Shown: piece after piece, positions 52,587 through 61,382 of the stretch
How positions within the stretch are numbered: the stretch's first letter is position 1
How the letters are laid out: every line of letters starts with the position of its first letter
DNA from: Hominenteromicrobium mulieris
GTDB lineage: Bacteria > Bacillota > Clostridia > Oscillospirales > Acutalibacteraceae
NCBI GenBank assembly: GCA_021029595.1
Contig: JAJJOY010000003.1
Coordinates: 310,001-374,000, forward strand
Reading direction: 5' to 3'
Length of the DNA stretch: 64,000 bases
The notes under the pieces: generated by a model
What the model was told of the DNA's origin: nothing
Databases searched by the model: none
The model's input: the letters and a program-made list of their open reading frames with translations, nothing else
Program-made: the position numbers and the translations under genes

Positions 52587-53853
52587 CGGCGATCCCTCCT
52601 AAATGTTTATGATCCCGGAAAAATCCGGGGTAGGATTTTTTGATGCTTTCCGCGTCCGTGACGGTGACTGTGCACGCACAACCGGCGGCAGCGAGCGCCA
52701 TGACGACGCGGTGGTCGTTCATGCCCTCAGCTTTGCCGCCCGTAAGCGCGGGCTTGCCGTGAATGATAAGGCCGTCCGGCACGGCTTTAATGTCTGCACC
52801 GAGGTTTTTGAGCGCCGCTTCCATGGCAAGCAGACGGTCACACTCCTTTAAGTGCAATCGCTCCGCATGGGAAATGACGGTCTCGCCCTCCGCGAACGCA
52901 GCCGTGACGGCGAGCGCAGGCACCATATCGGGAATTTGCGCGGCGTTAATCGCGATGCCGTGCAGGCCGCGGTAGGGCTTATCTGTATTTTTGTTTTCGG
53001 CAACATAAACGCCGTTTTCTTCGGTGACAGAAAGCCCGAACTGCCGCCAGAGATGGACGCAGGCTTTATCGCCTTGCAGAGAGGTTTCGGAAAGGCCGAG
53101 CAGGCGGATAGGGCCGCCTGAGACAGCGGCTTCCGAGAGAAAAAACGCGGCCTGCGACCAATCACCCTCGACGGTATAGTGCTCTGCGCGGTACGTCTGC
53201 CCGCCGCAGATGTGCCAGCCGGTCTCGGTCTCCTCAATTTTAACACCGAAGCCCGCGAGCACCTCTATCGTCAAATCGATATAGCCTTTGGATTCGAGCG
53301 GGGTGGTCAGCGTAACGGTGGAATCCTTTTTGAGCAGTGGCAAAGCGAATAATAAACCGGTTATAAACTGCGAGCTGATGTTGCCCGGCACGCGGAAATC
53401 GCCGCTTTGAAGCTTGCCCGTGATGTGAAACGGCAGACCGCCGGCAGTCTCGACCGTTACGCCGTGCTGCGGCAGAAGGTCTGTGTAAACGCCGATAGGG
53501 CGCTCGGGAAGTCTGCCGTGACCGACAAACGTCGCTTCGATGCCGAGGGCGGCGAAAACGGGGATGAGAAAGCGCAGCGTGGAACCGGATTCACCGCAAT
53601 CGACCGTGACGCTTTGGGGTGCCGTGCCCGGCGCGATGCACAGCACGCCGTTTTCTTCCGCTTTCACCGTGCCGCCCATGGCGCACACGCCGTTTAATGT
53701 AGCTTCCATATCCGCGCTGTGGTCAATGGGCCCGACACGGCACGGCGTTTTGCACAGCGCCGCCGAAAGCAATGCGCGGTGCGCGGCACTTTTGCTTGGG
53801 GGAATGCGCACTTCGCCCTTAACGTGGGCGGGGCGGTAGGTCACCTCTGCCAT
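52567..53853 (-). CDS. aroA: 3-phosphoshikimate 1-carboxyvinyltransferase (EPSP synthase) AroA
   Basis: Transfers enolpyruvate from PEP to shikimate-3-phosphate. The 428-residue protein shows PPSKSAAHRALLSAAL, GESGSTLRFLIPV and the late NDHRVVMALA. In the PEP-site stretch GESGSTLRF replaces the GNAGTAMR of class I enzymes, so it is closer to class II or related types. The ATG at 53853 follows AAGGTGA; the upstream ATG lacks a ribosome site. Confidence 0.96.
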   Translation of the reverse strand: MAEVTYRPAHVKGEVRIPPSKSAAHRALLSAALCKTPCRVGPIDHSADMEATLNGVCAMGGTVKAEENGVLCIAPGTAPQSVTVDCGESGSTLRFLIPVFAALGIEATFVGHGRLPERPIGVYTDLLPQHGVTVETAGGLPFHITGKLQSGDFRVPGNISSQFITGLLFALPLLKKDSTVTLTTPLESKGYIDLTIEVLAGFGVKIEETETGWHICGGQTYRAEHYTVEGDWSQAAFFLSEAAVSGGPIRLLGLSETSLQGDKACVHLWRQFGLSVTEENGVYVAENKNTDKPYRGLHGIAINAAQIPDMVPALAVTAAFAEGETVISHAERLHLKECDRLLAMEAALKNLGADIKAVPDGLIIHGKPALTGGKAEGMNDHRVVMALAAAGCACTVTVTDAESIKKSYPGFFRDHKHLGGIADGIDLG

Positions 53854-53899
53854 AGTATCACCTTGTTTCTGCATAAATTTATCTCTCTATATTTGACAT

Positions 53900-53929
53900 A
53901 AGGCAGCACGATGAGAATGATGCTGCCTT
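53900..53929 (-). other. Intercistronic hairpin between aroB and aroA
   Basis: AAGGCAGCA (53900-53908) pairs with TGCTGCCTT (53921-53929). No T-run follows on the minus strand, so it may protect the mRNA or adjust expression rather than terminate. Confidence 0.5.
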
Positions 53930-53937
53930 CCTAAAAA

Positions 53938-55020
53938 TCAATTCAATTTTCTGCGGCGGTTCTGCTCGGCGGCGAGTTTATAGCGCAGCACGAGGTAGTT
54001 TCTGTCCACCGGGTGAATAACGCTTTCGCCGATCTGCTTTAAGAGGATCAGGTTGAGCGTTTTGCCAAAGCTTTTTTTATCGAGCGCGGTTGCTTCCACA
54101 ACTTTGGCGAAATCAAATGCGGACTCGGTGGGCATGCCATAGCTTTCCAGCACGCGGCGGATACGCGCAGCGGTGCCTTTTTCCGTGACGCCGAGACTTT
54201 CACCCACTTCGCCCGCCATGACCATACCGATGCCGACGGCAAGGCCGTGCGAAAGCGACGAGAAGCCCGTAAGCTTTTCGAGCGCGTGGCCGAATGTGTG
54301 GCCGAAGTTTAAAATCATACGCCGGCCTTTGTCGTTCGTGTCTTCCTCGACAAAGTGCTTTTTGCACAGCACGCAGCGGCAGATGGTTTCCTCCAAATGG
54401 TCGATGACTTGTCCCTGCTCCAATTTATCGAACAGCGCGGCGTCTGCGATGCAGCCGTATTTGATGACCTCGCCCATGCCGTCCGTGAAATAGGCATCGG
54501 GCAGCGTGGAGAGCGTTTTGGGATCGGCGAGGACGAGGCGCGGCTGATGGAACGCGCCGACGAGGTTTTTACCGAACGGCAAATCGACACCCGTTTTGCC
54601 GCCGACACTGGCATCTACCTGCGCCAAAAGGGACGTGGGCACCTGCACGAAATCAATGCCGCGCAGGAACGTTGCCGCCGCGAAGCCACCCATATCGCCC
54701 GCTACGCCGCCGCCGAGCGTGACAATGATGTCGCTGCGCGTGAAATCGTTTTCCGCAAGCGCTTCGTAAATCTGCATGACGGTGGAAAGCTGCTTTTGCG
54801 GCTCGCCGGCTTCAAAGACGAACTCCGCCGTGTGGATACCCGCTTTTTCAAGCGAAGCTTTTAGACGCTCGCCGTATATCGGGAAGACGTTCGTCTCACT
54901 GACAATCATGGCGCGGCTGCCGGGGCGGACGAGCGGGGCGATTTTTTCGCCCGCGCAGTCCAAAATGCCGTCTTCCACAATAACTTCATACGGTTTATCT
55001 GTTTTAATTTCGATCACCAT
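53938..55020 (-). CDS. aroB: 3-dehydroquinate synthase AroB
   Basis: NAD- and zinc-dependent conversion of DAHP to 3-dehydroquinate. Typical segments over 360 residues: GGGVAGDMGGFAAATFLRG, QVPTSLLAQVDASVGGKTG and the metal-binding LNFGHTFGHALE. Its first base overlaps the last base of the tyrA stop codon. Confidence 0.97.
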   Translation of the reverse strand: MVIEIKTDKPYEVIVEDGILDCAGEKIAPLVRPGSRAMIVSETNVFPIYGERLKASLEKAGIHTAEFVFEAGEPQKQLSTVMQIYEALAENDFTRSDIIVTLGGGVAGDMGGFAAATFLRGIDFVQVPTSLLAQVDASVGGKTGVDLPFGKNLVGAFHQPRLVLADPKTLSTLPDAYFTDGMGEVIKYGCIADAALFDKLEQGQVIDHLEETICRCVLCKKHFVEEDTNDKGRRMILNFGHTFGHALEKLTGFSSLSHGLAVGIGMVMAGEVGESLGVTEKGTAARIRRVLESYGMPTESAFDFAKVVEATALDKKSFGKTLNLILLKQIGESVIHPVDRNYLVLRYKLAAEQNRRRKLN

Positions 55021-55847
55021 TATCCGAATTTCTCCTTTTTTTCACGTGCGGAGGAAAGCAGCGCCACGAGCTCTGCCCGATCGTTTTTCGCCACCGCATC
55101 GCGTATACGTTCTATATTGCGCACGAGTTCTTCCGTCTCGTCCGCTAATTCCTCACGGTTTGCAAGGAAAAGGTCTGCCCACAGCTCCGCATTGATGCGC
55201 GCCACGCGCGAAACGTCGCGGTAGCTGCCGGCGGAAAAGCCGCTGTGCTCATCGCAGCGCGGGCTCATGACATAAGCGCACGCCAAAACGTGCGGAATCT
55301 GGGACGTATAGGCGATCATACGATCGTGCTTTTGCTGCGTGCAGTATTTGATGGTGCCAAAGCCCATGCTTTTTGCGAGCGACACGAGGGTGTCTGTGGC
55401 GCTTTGCGGAGCTTCGCCGGGCACGAGAATATAGGAAGCGTTATAAAAGAGGCTTGCCTCACTGGCATCGAACCCGCTGCGCTCCTTGCCCGCCATGGGG
55501 TGGCCGCCGACGTAAACGAACGGATAGTTTTTGGCGATCTCCGTTAATTTGCCGCAGACCTGATTTTTGATGCCGCACACATCCGTGACAATGCAGCCTT
55601 CTTTAAAATGCGGTGCGTTTTCCTCGACGAAGCGCACGACATCTGCGGGATACAGACAGACGTACACGACGTCCGCGTTTTCGAGCAAAGACGTGCTGCC
55701 GACGGAATCGATGGCGCCTAGGGAAAGTGCATCGAGCAGGGTATTTTCGTCACGATCAAAGCCGATGACGGTGTGCTCTGTATTTTCTTTGAGGGCCTTT
55801 GCGAGCGAACCGCCGATGAGACCCAGACCAATGATTGCGATTTGCAT
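55020..55847 (-). CDS. tyrA: Prephenate dehydrogenase TyrA
   Basis: NAD(P)-dependent oxidation of prephenate to 4-hydroxyphenylpyruvate, leading to tyrosine. The 275-residue protein has the Rossmann GLGLIGGSLAKAL motif, the catalytic GGHPMAGKERSG and the conserved SQIPHVLA segment. There is no chorismate mutase or ACT domain, so mutase activity must come from PheA or another protein, and feedback control is not built in. Confidence 0.95.
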   Translation of the reverse strand: MQIAIIGLGLIGGSLAKALKENTEHTVIGFDRDENTLLDALSLGAIDSVGSTSLLENADVVYVCLYPADVVRFVEENAPHFKEGCIVTDVCGIKNQVCGKLTEIAKNYPFVYVGGHPMAGKERSGFDASEASLFYNASYILVPGEAPQSATDTLVSLAKSMGFGTIKYCTQQKHDRMIAYTSQIPHVLACAYVMSPRCDEHSGFSAGSYRDVSRVARINAELWADLFLANREELADETEELVRNIERIRDAVAKNDRAELVALLSSAREKKEKFG

Positions 55848-55872
55848 ATCGTTCTCCCTTTCGGGTAAATTT

Positions 55873-56886
55873 TTACAGGCTCTTCACCGTTTCGGTGACC
55901 TTCTGCACTTTCTTTGCGAGCACGTCGAACTGATCCGGCGTGAGGGACTGTGCGCCGTCGCACAGGGCGCGGCTGGGGTCATTATGCACCTCGATGATGA
56001 GGCCGTCTGCGCCGACGGCTGCCGCCGCCATGGCAAGCGGCTCGACAAGCCAGTTGATGCCGCTGGCGTGGCTGGGGTCTACGATGACGGGCAGGTGGGA
56101 AAGGCGCTTTAAGATCGGCACGGCGGAAATATCGAGCGTATTGCGGGTGAATGTCTCATACGTGCGGATGCCGCGCTCGCACAGGATGACTTGCTCGTTG
56201 CCGCCCGCCATGATATACTCGGCACTCATGAGAAGTTCTTCGATGGTGTTGGCAAGGCCGCGCTTTAAAAGAATCGGCTTATGCACGTGACCCAGCTCCT
56301 TTAAAAGCTCGAAGTTCTGCATGTTTCTTGCGCCGACCTGAATGACATCGACATCTTCGAACAGGTCGAGGTGGCCGATGCTCATAATCTCGGTGACGAT
56401 GGGCAGGCCGGTTCTTTCCTTGGCTTTTTTGAGAAGCTCGAGGCCCTCTGCCTTAAGACCCTGGAACGCATACGGCGAGGTGCGGGGCTTGAATGCGCCG
56501 CCGCGCAGGAACGTAGCGCCTGCGGCCTTGACGCGCTCTGCGACACAGCAGATCTGCGCTTCGCTTTCGACGGAGCACGGACCCGCGATGAGCGCAAGGG
56601 AACCGTCGCCGATCACCTGACCGGTAGGAAGCTTGATGACCGTATCTTCCGGATGGAACTTACGGTTTGCCTTTTTATACGGCTCCTGAACGCGCTTAAC
56701 GCTTTCTACAATATCCTGTGCGGCGATGTACTCGCTGTCTACCGCAGCGGTATCGCCGATAAGGCCGAGCACGGTGGAATGTGTGCCGACCCATGTGTTA
56801 ACACTGACGTCATAACGGTCGGTGAGATTCGAAATGAAATTTTTGACCTGTTCTTCACTGCGGTTGGCTTTGAGTACGATGATCAT
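55873..56886 (-). CDS. aroF: 3-deoxy-7-phosphoheptulonate (DAHP) synthase, type I-beta
   Basis: First step of the aromatic pathway, condensing PEP with erythrose-4-phosphate. The 337 residues comprise an N-terminal ferredoxin/ACT-like regulatory domain of about 70 residues, as in the Thermotoga enzyme, and the barrel with AGPCSVES, LRGGAFKPRTSPYAFQG, QVGARNMQNF, LLKRGL and DPSHASG. AGGTAAGGG precedes the ATG. Its leader contains an intrinsic terminator, so expression is probably attenuated. Confidence 0.96.
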   Translation of the reverse strand: MIIVLKANRSEEQVKNFISNLTDRYDVSVNTWVGTHSTVLGLIGDTAAVDSEYIAAQDIVESVKRVQEPYKKANRKFHPEDTVIKLPTGQVIGDGSLALIAGPCSVESEAQICCVAERVKAAGATFLRGGAFKPRTSPYAFQGLKAEGLELLKKAKERTGLPIVTEIMSIGHLDLFEDVDVIQVGARNMQNFELLKELGHVHKPILLKRGLANTIEELLMSAEYIMAGGNEQVILCERGIRTYETFTRNTLDISAVPILKRLSHLPVIVDPSHASGINWLVEPLAMAAAAVGADGLIIEVHNDPSRALCDGAQSLTPDQFDVLAKKVQKVTETVKSL

Positions 56887-56896
56887 GTTTTTTCCC

Positions 56897-56998
56897 TTAC
56901 CTTTCTTTTATAGGAGCCGTGCCCCGCTGCCGCTCTCGGCACAAAAAAAGCGAAGCCCATTGGCTCCGCTTGGTTTTATACTGCTCAGAATACTTCAA
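56897..56998 (-). CDS. Candidate leader peptide 2 overlapping the attenuator
   Basis: A TTG at 56998, three nt after a GGAGG, opens a 33-codon frame that runs through the terminator hairpin and stops 10 nt before the aroF ATG, inside its ribosome site. It has Tyr codons at 3 and 7 and Trp at 14, just before and within the hairpin arm. Spacing of the ribosome site is short, so translation is uncertain. Confidence 0.3.
   Translation of the reverse strand: MKYSEQYKTKRSQWASLFLCRERQRGTAPIKER
56943..56971 (-). terminator. Intrinsic terminator (attenuator) in the aroF leader
   Basis: On the minus strand a 10 bp stem (56962-56971 with 56948-56957, one wobble, 4 nt loop) is followed by seven T. It lies between the promoter and the aroF start, so it must be bypassed for expression of aroF and the genes after it. 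Confidence 0.85.
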
Positions 56999-57049
56999 AT
57001 TCCTCCGCGCAGAAATTTTCCGCGCGTTTTCAAGCGTTGCCCGGTATAT

Positions 57050-57190
57050 TCACATACGACGAAAAGCACACGGTATAAAATCGTGCGCTAAAATACTTTG
57101 TAAATCGTCTTGTGAATAAAACGGACTGCATAGTTTGAACCATCCTATATGTGACTCTTGCTTTGCGATTTGCAGGTTTACTTTATCCAT
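57050..57190 (-). CDS. Candidate leader peptide 1, aromatic-rich
   Basis: A 46-codon frame begins at the ATG at 57190, about 13 nt after the predicted transcription start, and ends 78 nt before the attenuator hairpin. It contains HIGWFKLCSPFYS, with Trp, Phe, Phe and Tyr within nine residues. No well-spaced ribosome site precedes the ATG, so it is only a candidate. Confidence 0.35.
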   Translation of the reverse strand: MDKVNLQIAKQESHIGWFKLCSPFYSQDDLQSILAHDFIPCAFRRM

Positions 57191-57209
57191 CCTGCATCGC
57201 CGTGTTAAA

Positions 57210-57238
57210 ATCATACCGCCGCGCGGGCGCTTTGTCAA
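57210..57238 (-). promoter_or_regulatory. Internal promoter before aroF
   Basis: Perfect TTGACA (57233-57238), 17 bp spacer and TATGAT (57210-57215). It overlaps the last codons of aroK and starts a leader of about 316 nt. The 348 bp gap 56887-57234 is fully taken up by this leader. Confidence 0.85.
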
Positions 57239-57900
57239 GAGTTTTCTTGCGGTGTTCCGGGAGAAGTTCCTTTTTTGCGTCTTCTTCTGCGGAAGCGCTT
57301 CTTTTGAGACTGCTCCTTTTCGGAGGTATTTCCCGGCTTTTTGCGCTTCGCTTTTTCAATGGGCTCGCCGCGCAGGGCGCAAATGCGCTCTACAACGACA
57401 ACCGTGGGCGCGCCGGCGTCGACGATGACGTCCGCGCTTGCGAGGTATTTCGGGCGGCGCTCGTTTAAAAGGCGCTCAATCACCGCGCGGCGGTCCGGCG
57501 TCTGCAGAAGCGGGCGGCGTTTATCGTTTTTGAGGCGCTCCTGCAAGGCGGCCAGCGGTACGTCGAGATAATAGATGGTACCGCCGCCTTGATGGAAGCC
57601 CTCTACGTTCTGCGGCTGCATCAGCGTGCCGCCGCCTGTGGCGATGACGAAATGATTACTTTGCGCAAGCTCCTTTACGGTCTCGGTCTCGAGCGCGCGA
57701 AAATGCAGTTCGCCGTATTCTGCGAAAATCTCCTTGACCGTCATGCCGGTCTTCTTTTCTATGTACAAGTCCATATCGACAAACTGCATATCGAGCGCGG
57801 CGGCCAAGCGACGGCCGACCGTGGTCTTACCGCTGCCCATGAAGCCGCTTAAAACAATATTGCCCGATTTTATGATTTCACCTTTTACTTTTTTGTCCAT
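57235..57900 (-). CDS. aroK: Shikimate kinase AroK with a long basic tail
   Basis: Phosphorylates shikimate with ATP. GFMGSGKTTVGRRLA is the P-loop, DMDLYIEKKTGMTV and RALETETV give the shikimate-binding residues, and ATGGGTL the Walker B region. The core is about 170 residues as usual, but another 45-50 residues follow, very rich in Lys and Arg (KKRFRRRRRKKG). Such a tail is unusual for AroK. The gene lies between aroE and the aroF leader. Confidence 0.93.
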   Translation of the reverse strand: MDKKVKGEIIKSGNIVLSGFMGSGKTTVGRRLAAALDMQFVDMDLYIEKKTGMTVKEIFAEYGELHFRALETETVKELAQSNHFVIATGGGTLMQPQNVEGFHQGGGTIYYLDVPLAALQERLKNDKRRPLLQTPDRRAVIERLLNERRPKYLASADVIVDAGAPTVVVVERICALRGEPIEKAKRKKPGNTSEKEQSQKKRFRRRRRKKGTSPGTPQENS

Positions 57901-57927
57901 TTCCCGTTCCCCGTTTCTTTCGGTTCG

Positions 57928-58797
57928 TTATGCGCGGAAAAGCCGTGCCGTTTCCGCTTCCGCATCGCAGATGAGCTGTTCGATATCGCTGTCCTTAAAC
58001 GATGCGCCGTACCAGAGCTCGTGCGCGGCGACCGCCTGACAGACGAGCATGCCCATGCCGCCGACAGTTTTGAGTCCGCAGTTTGCGGCAAGCGTTAAAA
58101 ATTTCGTTTTGCCGGGGTTATAGACGGCGTCGAACGCGGCTTTGCAGCGGGAGAGCACGTCTTCCCCGACGGCACTGACACCGGTTTTGGGGTACATACC
58201 GAGGCTTGTGGTGTTGAGCACGAGATCGTAGTGCTCGGTTTCCTTTGCGAGCTCGTCATAAGACAGCACGCGGAACACGCCGGTTTTGCTGCGCGTGCGG
58301 CAGAGCTCCGCGAGTTCATCGCTGAGCACCTGTGCTTTTTCGAGCGAGCTTTCGCGGCAGACGATATCAAGATGCGGTGCATCGGCCGTGAGCACGGCTT
58401 CAAATGCGATGGCACGCGCCGCACCGCCGCGGCCGAGCAGAAGAAGCTCGCCATTAAAATCGAGCCCATAGCGCGCAAGGGCCTTTTTGCAGCCGACACC
58501 GTCCGTTGTGTAGCCGGTCATTTTGCCGTCTTCGACACGCACGGTGTTGACGGATCCGAAAAGCTTCGCTTTTTCGTCGATACCGTCGAGCAGGGGAATG
58601 ATGTCGCTTTTGTGGGGGATGGTGATATTGAAGCCGTCGAGCGTGCGCAATGCGGGCAGCGCCTGTGTAAGGGACGGTACATCCAGCACGGAATATTCCG
58701 GCTTATAGCCTGTGAGGGAGAAGAGGCGGTCATGGATAAACGGCGACATCGTGTGCCCGATGGGGTGCCCGATGACGGCAAAACGGCGAAGCTGCAT
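57928..58797 (-). CDS. aroE: Shikimate dehydrogenase AroE
   Basis: NADPH-dependent reduction of 3-dehydroshikimate. The 289 residues show the substrate domain (GHPIGHTMSPFIHD, FNITIPHK with the catalytic lysine), GSVNTV, and the NADP loop LGRGGAARAIAF. GGAG precedes the ATG. First gene of the aromatic operon; 3-dehydroquinate dehydratase, which would precede this step, is not in the window. Confidence 0.96.
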   Translation of the reverse strand: MQLRRFAVIGHPIGHTMSPFIHDRLFSLTGYKPEYSVLDVPSLTQALPALRTLDGFNITIPHKSDIIPLLDGIDEKAKLFGSVNTVRVEDGKMTGYTTDGVGCKKALARYGLDFNGELLLLGRGGAARAIAFEAVLTADAPHLDIVCRESSLEKAQVLSDELAELCRTRSKTGVFRVLSYDELAKETEHYDLVLNTTSLGMYPKTGVSAVGEDVLSRCKAAFDAVYNPGKTKFLTLAANCGLKTVGGMGMLVCQAVAAHELWYGASFKDSDIEQLICDAEAETARLFRA

Positions 58798-58851
58798 TTT
58801 AAGGCTCTCCTTTAAAAACAGAAAAATTTAGCACGGAATGCGGAATTGCTA

Positions 58852-58880
58852 TTGACAAATAAGCCGTGCATCCATACAAT
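58852..58880 (+). promoter_or_regulatory. Promoter of acpP
   Basis: Perfect TTGACA (58852-58857), 17 bp spacer and TACAAT (58875-58880). The leader of about 95 nt contains AGTA/TACT arms around a second TTGACA (58945-58961), a possible fatty-acid regulator site. Confidence 0.85.
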
Positions 58881-58981
58881 GTATGTGAAGTACACCCCGA
58901 TTGTATCATGCCTGCGGCGTTTTGTCCATACGGCAGACGGTGCAGTACTTGACAAATACTACACGATAGGAGGAAAATTAA

Positions 58982-59215
58982 ATGGTTCTGGAGAAAGTTA
59001 TCGATATTATTGCTGAGGAGCTCAGCGTAGATCCCTCCGAGATCACCGAGGATTCCAACCTGGTTGAGGATCTGGACGCAGATTCCCTTGCTGTTGTTGA
59101 TCTTGTCATGTCCATCGAAGATGCTTTCAACGTAGAAATTCCGGATACGGAAGTTGAAAACCTCAAGACGGTTGGCGAAATCGTTCAGTTCATCGAAGAA
59201 CATCAGGGTCAGTAA
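58982..59215 (+). CDS. acpP: Acyl carrier protein
   Basis: A 77-residue acidic four-helix carrier protein. Ser35 in LDADSLAVVDL is the site of 4'-phosphopantetheine attachment and IEDAFNVEIPD is the conserved helix III region. AGGAGG precedes the ATG. It is a single-gene transcript with its own promoter and terminator, not next to fab genes. Confidence 0.97.
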   Translation: MVLEKVIDIIAEELSVDPSEITEDSNLVEDLDADSLAVVDLVMSIEDAFNVEIPDTEVENLKTVGEIVQFIEEHQGQ

Positions 59216-59242
59216 ATTTTACGCCTTGTGCAAAACGATATG

Positions 59243-59286
59243 AAAACACCGGGAGCGGCTTTCTGGCTGTTCCCGGTGTTTTTTTT
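59243..59286 (+). terminator. Terminator of acpP
   Basis: AAAACACCGGGA (59243-59254) pairs perfectly with TCCCGGTGTTTT (59271-59282), followed by four more T. Confidence 0.95.
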
Positions 59287-59343
59287 CGCTGATTTAATTT
59301 GTTCCGATGGACAGCTGTTTTGTTGGTACTCTGTTTCTGCAAA

Positions 59344-59447
59344 TTAGTTTAAACTAACTTTTAATTATTTATGTATAAGTATCTTTGGTACAAATTGCAC
59401 CGAATAGTACAAGGAAAGAAGAAACGAACCTTCTTTTCTGTTTTTTT
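59344..59447 (+). other. Perfect palindrome and weak terminator upstream of proS
   Basis: TTAGTTTAAACTAA (59344-59357) is a 14 bp perfect palindrome. Further on a bulged 8 bp stem (59414-59438) is followed by seven T (59441-59447). They lie between the acpP terminator and the proS promoter and could belong to a small transcript or to regulation of proS. No gene is seen in 59287-59489. Confidence 0.35.
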
Positions 59448-59489
59448 AAATAAAATCTTAGGCGGCCCGCACAAAGATGGCTACCGCTC

Positions 59490-59518
59490 TTGCTTTTCAG
59501 AAAAATTCCCTGTATAAT
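59490..59518 (+). promoter_or_regulatory. Promoter of proS
   Basis: TTGCTT (59490-59495), 17 bp spacer and perfect TATAAT (59513-59518). It lies inside the longest open frame and excludes the 59477 start. Confidence 0.7.
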
Positions 59519-59590
59519 AAGAAAAGATATGCCCGCTTTGGGCCCGGCGGCACAGCGTTTGCCGCACGAATCGTGAAAGGACTGAATTTC

Positions 59591-61030
59591 TTGGCGAATC
59601 AGAAGAAGATGGTCAACGACATCACTTCCATGGACGTTGACTTTTCCAAATGGTACACCGATATTGTTAAAAAAGCCGAGCTGATGGATTACTCCAGCGT
59701 AAAAGGCTGCATGATCATCGAGCCGTACGGCTACGCGATCTGGGAAAACATTCAGCATGAACTGGACGATCGCTTTAAGGCGACGGGTCACCAGAACGTT
59801 TACATGCCGCTGTTCATCCCGGAATCCCTCCTGCAGAAGGAAAAAGACCATGTAAAGGGCTTTGCGCCTGAAGTGGCTTGGGTAACGGAAGGCGGCAACG
59901 AGAAGCTGAGTGAGCGCCTGTGCGTACGCCCGACGAGTGAGATTCTCTTCTGCGAGCATTACCAGAAGATCATCAACTCTTACCGCGACCTGCCGAAGCT
60001 CTACAACCAGTGGTGCTCCGTTGTGCGCTGGGAGAAAACGACGCGTCCGTTCCTGCGCTCCTCCGAGTTCCTGTGGCAGGAAGGCCACACCATGCACGAA
60101 ACCGCAGAAGAGGCCATGGAAGAGACCATGCGCATGCTGCACACCTACGAGGAGTTCTACAAGAACGTGCTCGCCATTCCGGCTGTGACCGGCCAGAAGA
60201 CCGAGAAAGAAAAGTTTGCGGGCGCTGTGGCGACCTACACCATTGAGCCGATGATGCACAACGGCGTTGCTTTGCAGGGCGGCACGAGCCACTACTTCGG
60301 CGACGGCTGGGCAAAGAACTTCGGCATTACGTTCACGGGACGCGACAATACCCTGCAGCACCCGCACCAGACCTCCTGGGGCGTTTCCACCCGCATGATC
60401 GGCGCCATCATCATGGTACACGGCGACGACAACGGTCTTGTACTGCCGCCGAAGGTCGCGCCGATCCAGCTGGCAATCATCCCGATTGCACAGCATAAGC
60501 CCGGCGTGCTCGACAAGGCAAACGCGCTGTATGAATCCCTGAAGACGAAGTTCCGCGTGAAGCTGGACGACACCGACAACTCCCCCGGCTGGAAGTTCAG
60601 CCAGTATGAGATGCAGGGTGTGCCGCTGCGTTTGGAGATCGGTCCGAAGGATATTGAGCAGAACCAGTGCGTGCTCGTCCGCCGCGACACGAGAGAGAAG
60701 ATTTTCGTTTCGCTCGATAACCTTGAGGGCGAGATTGAAAAGGCACTGCAGGCTGTGCATGACGGTCTTTACGAGCGTGCGCTGAAGAACCTTGAAGAGA
60801 AGACCTTCACGGCGACGACGTATGAGGAGTTCCTCGACATTGCGGAAAACAAGCCCGGCTTCATCAAGGCCATGTGGTGCGGCGACAGCGCGTGCGAGGA
60901 CAAGCTGAAGGACGCGACCGGTGGCGTGAAGTCCCGTTGCATTCCGTTTAAGGAAGAGCACCTCTCTGATGTTTGCGTTTGCTGCGGCAAGCCGGCAAAG
61001 CACATGGTCTACTGGGGCAGACAGTACTGA
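59591..61030 (+). CDS. proS: Prolyl-tRNA synthetase, archaeal/eukaryote-like type
   Basis: Class II synthetase of 479 residues without the editing insertion of long bacterial ProRS. The catalytic domain has [18 protein letters not shown], motif 2 [20 protein letters not shown] and GTSHYFG; an anticodon domain and a cysteine-bearing C-terminal part (CVCCGKPAK) follow. The start is taken as TTG at 59591, nine nt after AAAGGA; the ATG six codons later is the alternative. Confidence 0.94.
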   Translation: MANQKKMVNDITSMDVDFSKWYTDIVKKAELMDYSSVKGCMIIEPYGYAIWENIQHELDDRFKATGHQNVYMPLFIPESLLQKEKDHVKGFAPEVAWVTEGGNEKLSERLCVRPTSEILFCEHYQKIINSYRDLPKLYNQWCSVVRWEKTTRPFLRSSEFLWQEGHTMHETAEEAMEETMRMLHTYEEFYKNVLAIPAVTGQKTEKEKFAGAVATYTIEPMMHNGVALQGGTSHYFGDGWAKNFGITFTGRDNTLQHPHQTSWGVSTRMIGAIIMVHGDDNGLVLPPKVAPIQLAIIPIAQHKPGVLDKANALYESLKTKFRVKLDDTDNSPGWKFSQYEMQGVPLRLEIGPKDIEQNQCVLVRRDTREKIFVSLDNLEGEIEKALQAVHDGLYERALKNLEEKTFTATTYEEFLDIAENKPGFIKAMWCGDSACEDKLKDATGGVKSRCIPFKEEHLSDVCVCCGKPAKHMVYWGRQY

Positions 61031-61125
61031 TTTTTCTGCTTTGCGTAGCGCTATATCAAATCGGCATACGTGTTTTACACGGTTTTAACTGTGTTTTTAT
61101 AAGCAGAATGTTGTAAGAATACTTT

Positions 61126-61164
61126 AGGGCACACCGTATTTTTTGCGGTGTGCCTCTTTTTTTG
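61126..61164 (+). terminator. Terminator of proS
   Basis: GGCACACCG (61128-61136) pairs with CGGTGTGCC (61146-61154), followed by TCTTTTTTT. Between here and 61288 nothing else is seen. Confidence 0.9.
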
Positions 61165-61288
61165 CTCTTTTTTATGAAATGCACGGCTGATTTTTGGACG
61201 CGCAGGCAACAAAGCAAAAGTTTTTATGCAAATGATACAAGCAAAATAGAAAAAGCTTGTGCAAATCCGCTTTTTTCACAAAAAGGGC

Positions 61289-61317
61289 TTTACATTTGCT
61301 TTGGAATGGTCTAAAAT
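61289..61317 (+). promoter_or_regulatory. Promoter of the Gfo/Idh/MocA gene
   Basis: TTTACA (61289-61294), 17 bp spacer and TAAAAT (61312-61317). Confidence 0.65.
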
Positions 61318-61382
61318 ACAAGCAGAAATAAATCGTTAGGAGTCCGTATGGACTTCGGCGTAAATTTAGGAGGAGAATTCCA

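Noticed and set aside
56887..57203. T-box riboswitch in the aroF leader
   Set aside because: The conserved T-box sequence (AGGGTGG-type) and specifier-loop context are not present.
58945..58961. FapR-type operator in the acpP leader
   Set aside because: Only short AGTA/TACT arms are present; too weak to call without a regulator in the window.
59369..61003. A 544-codon minus-strand frame opposite proS
   Set aside because: ProRS motifs are unambiguous on the plus strand; the antisense frame is a codon-bias artefact.
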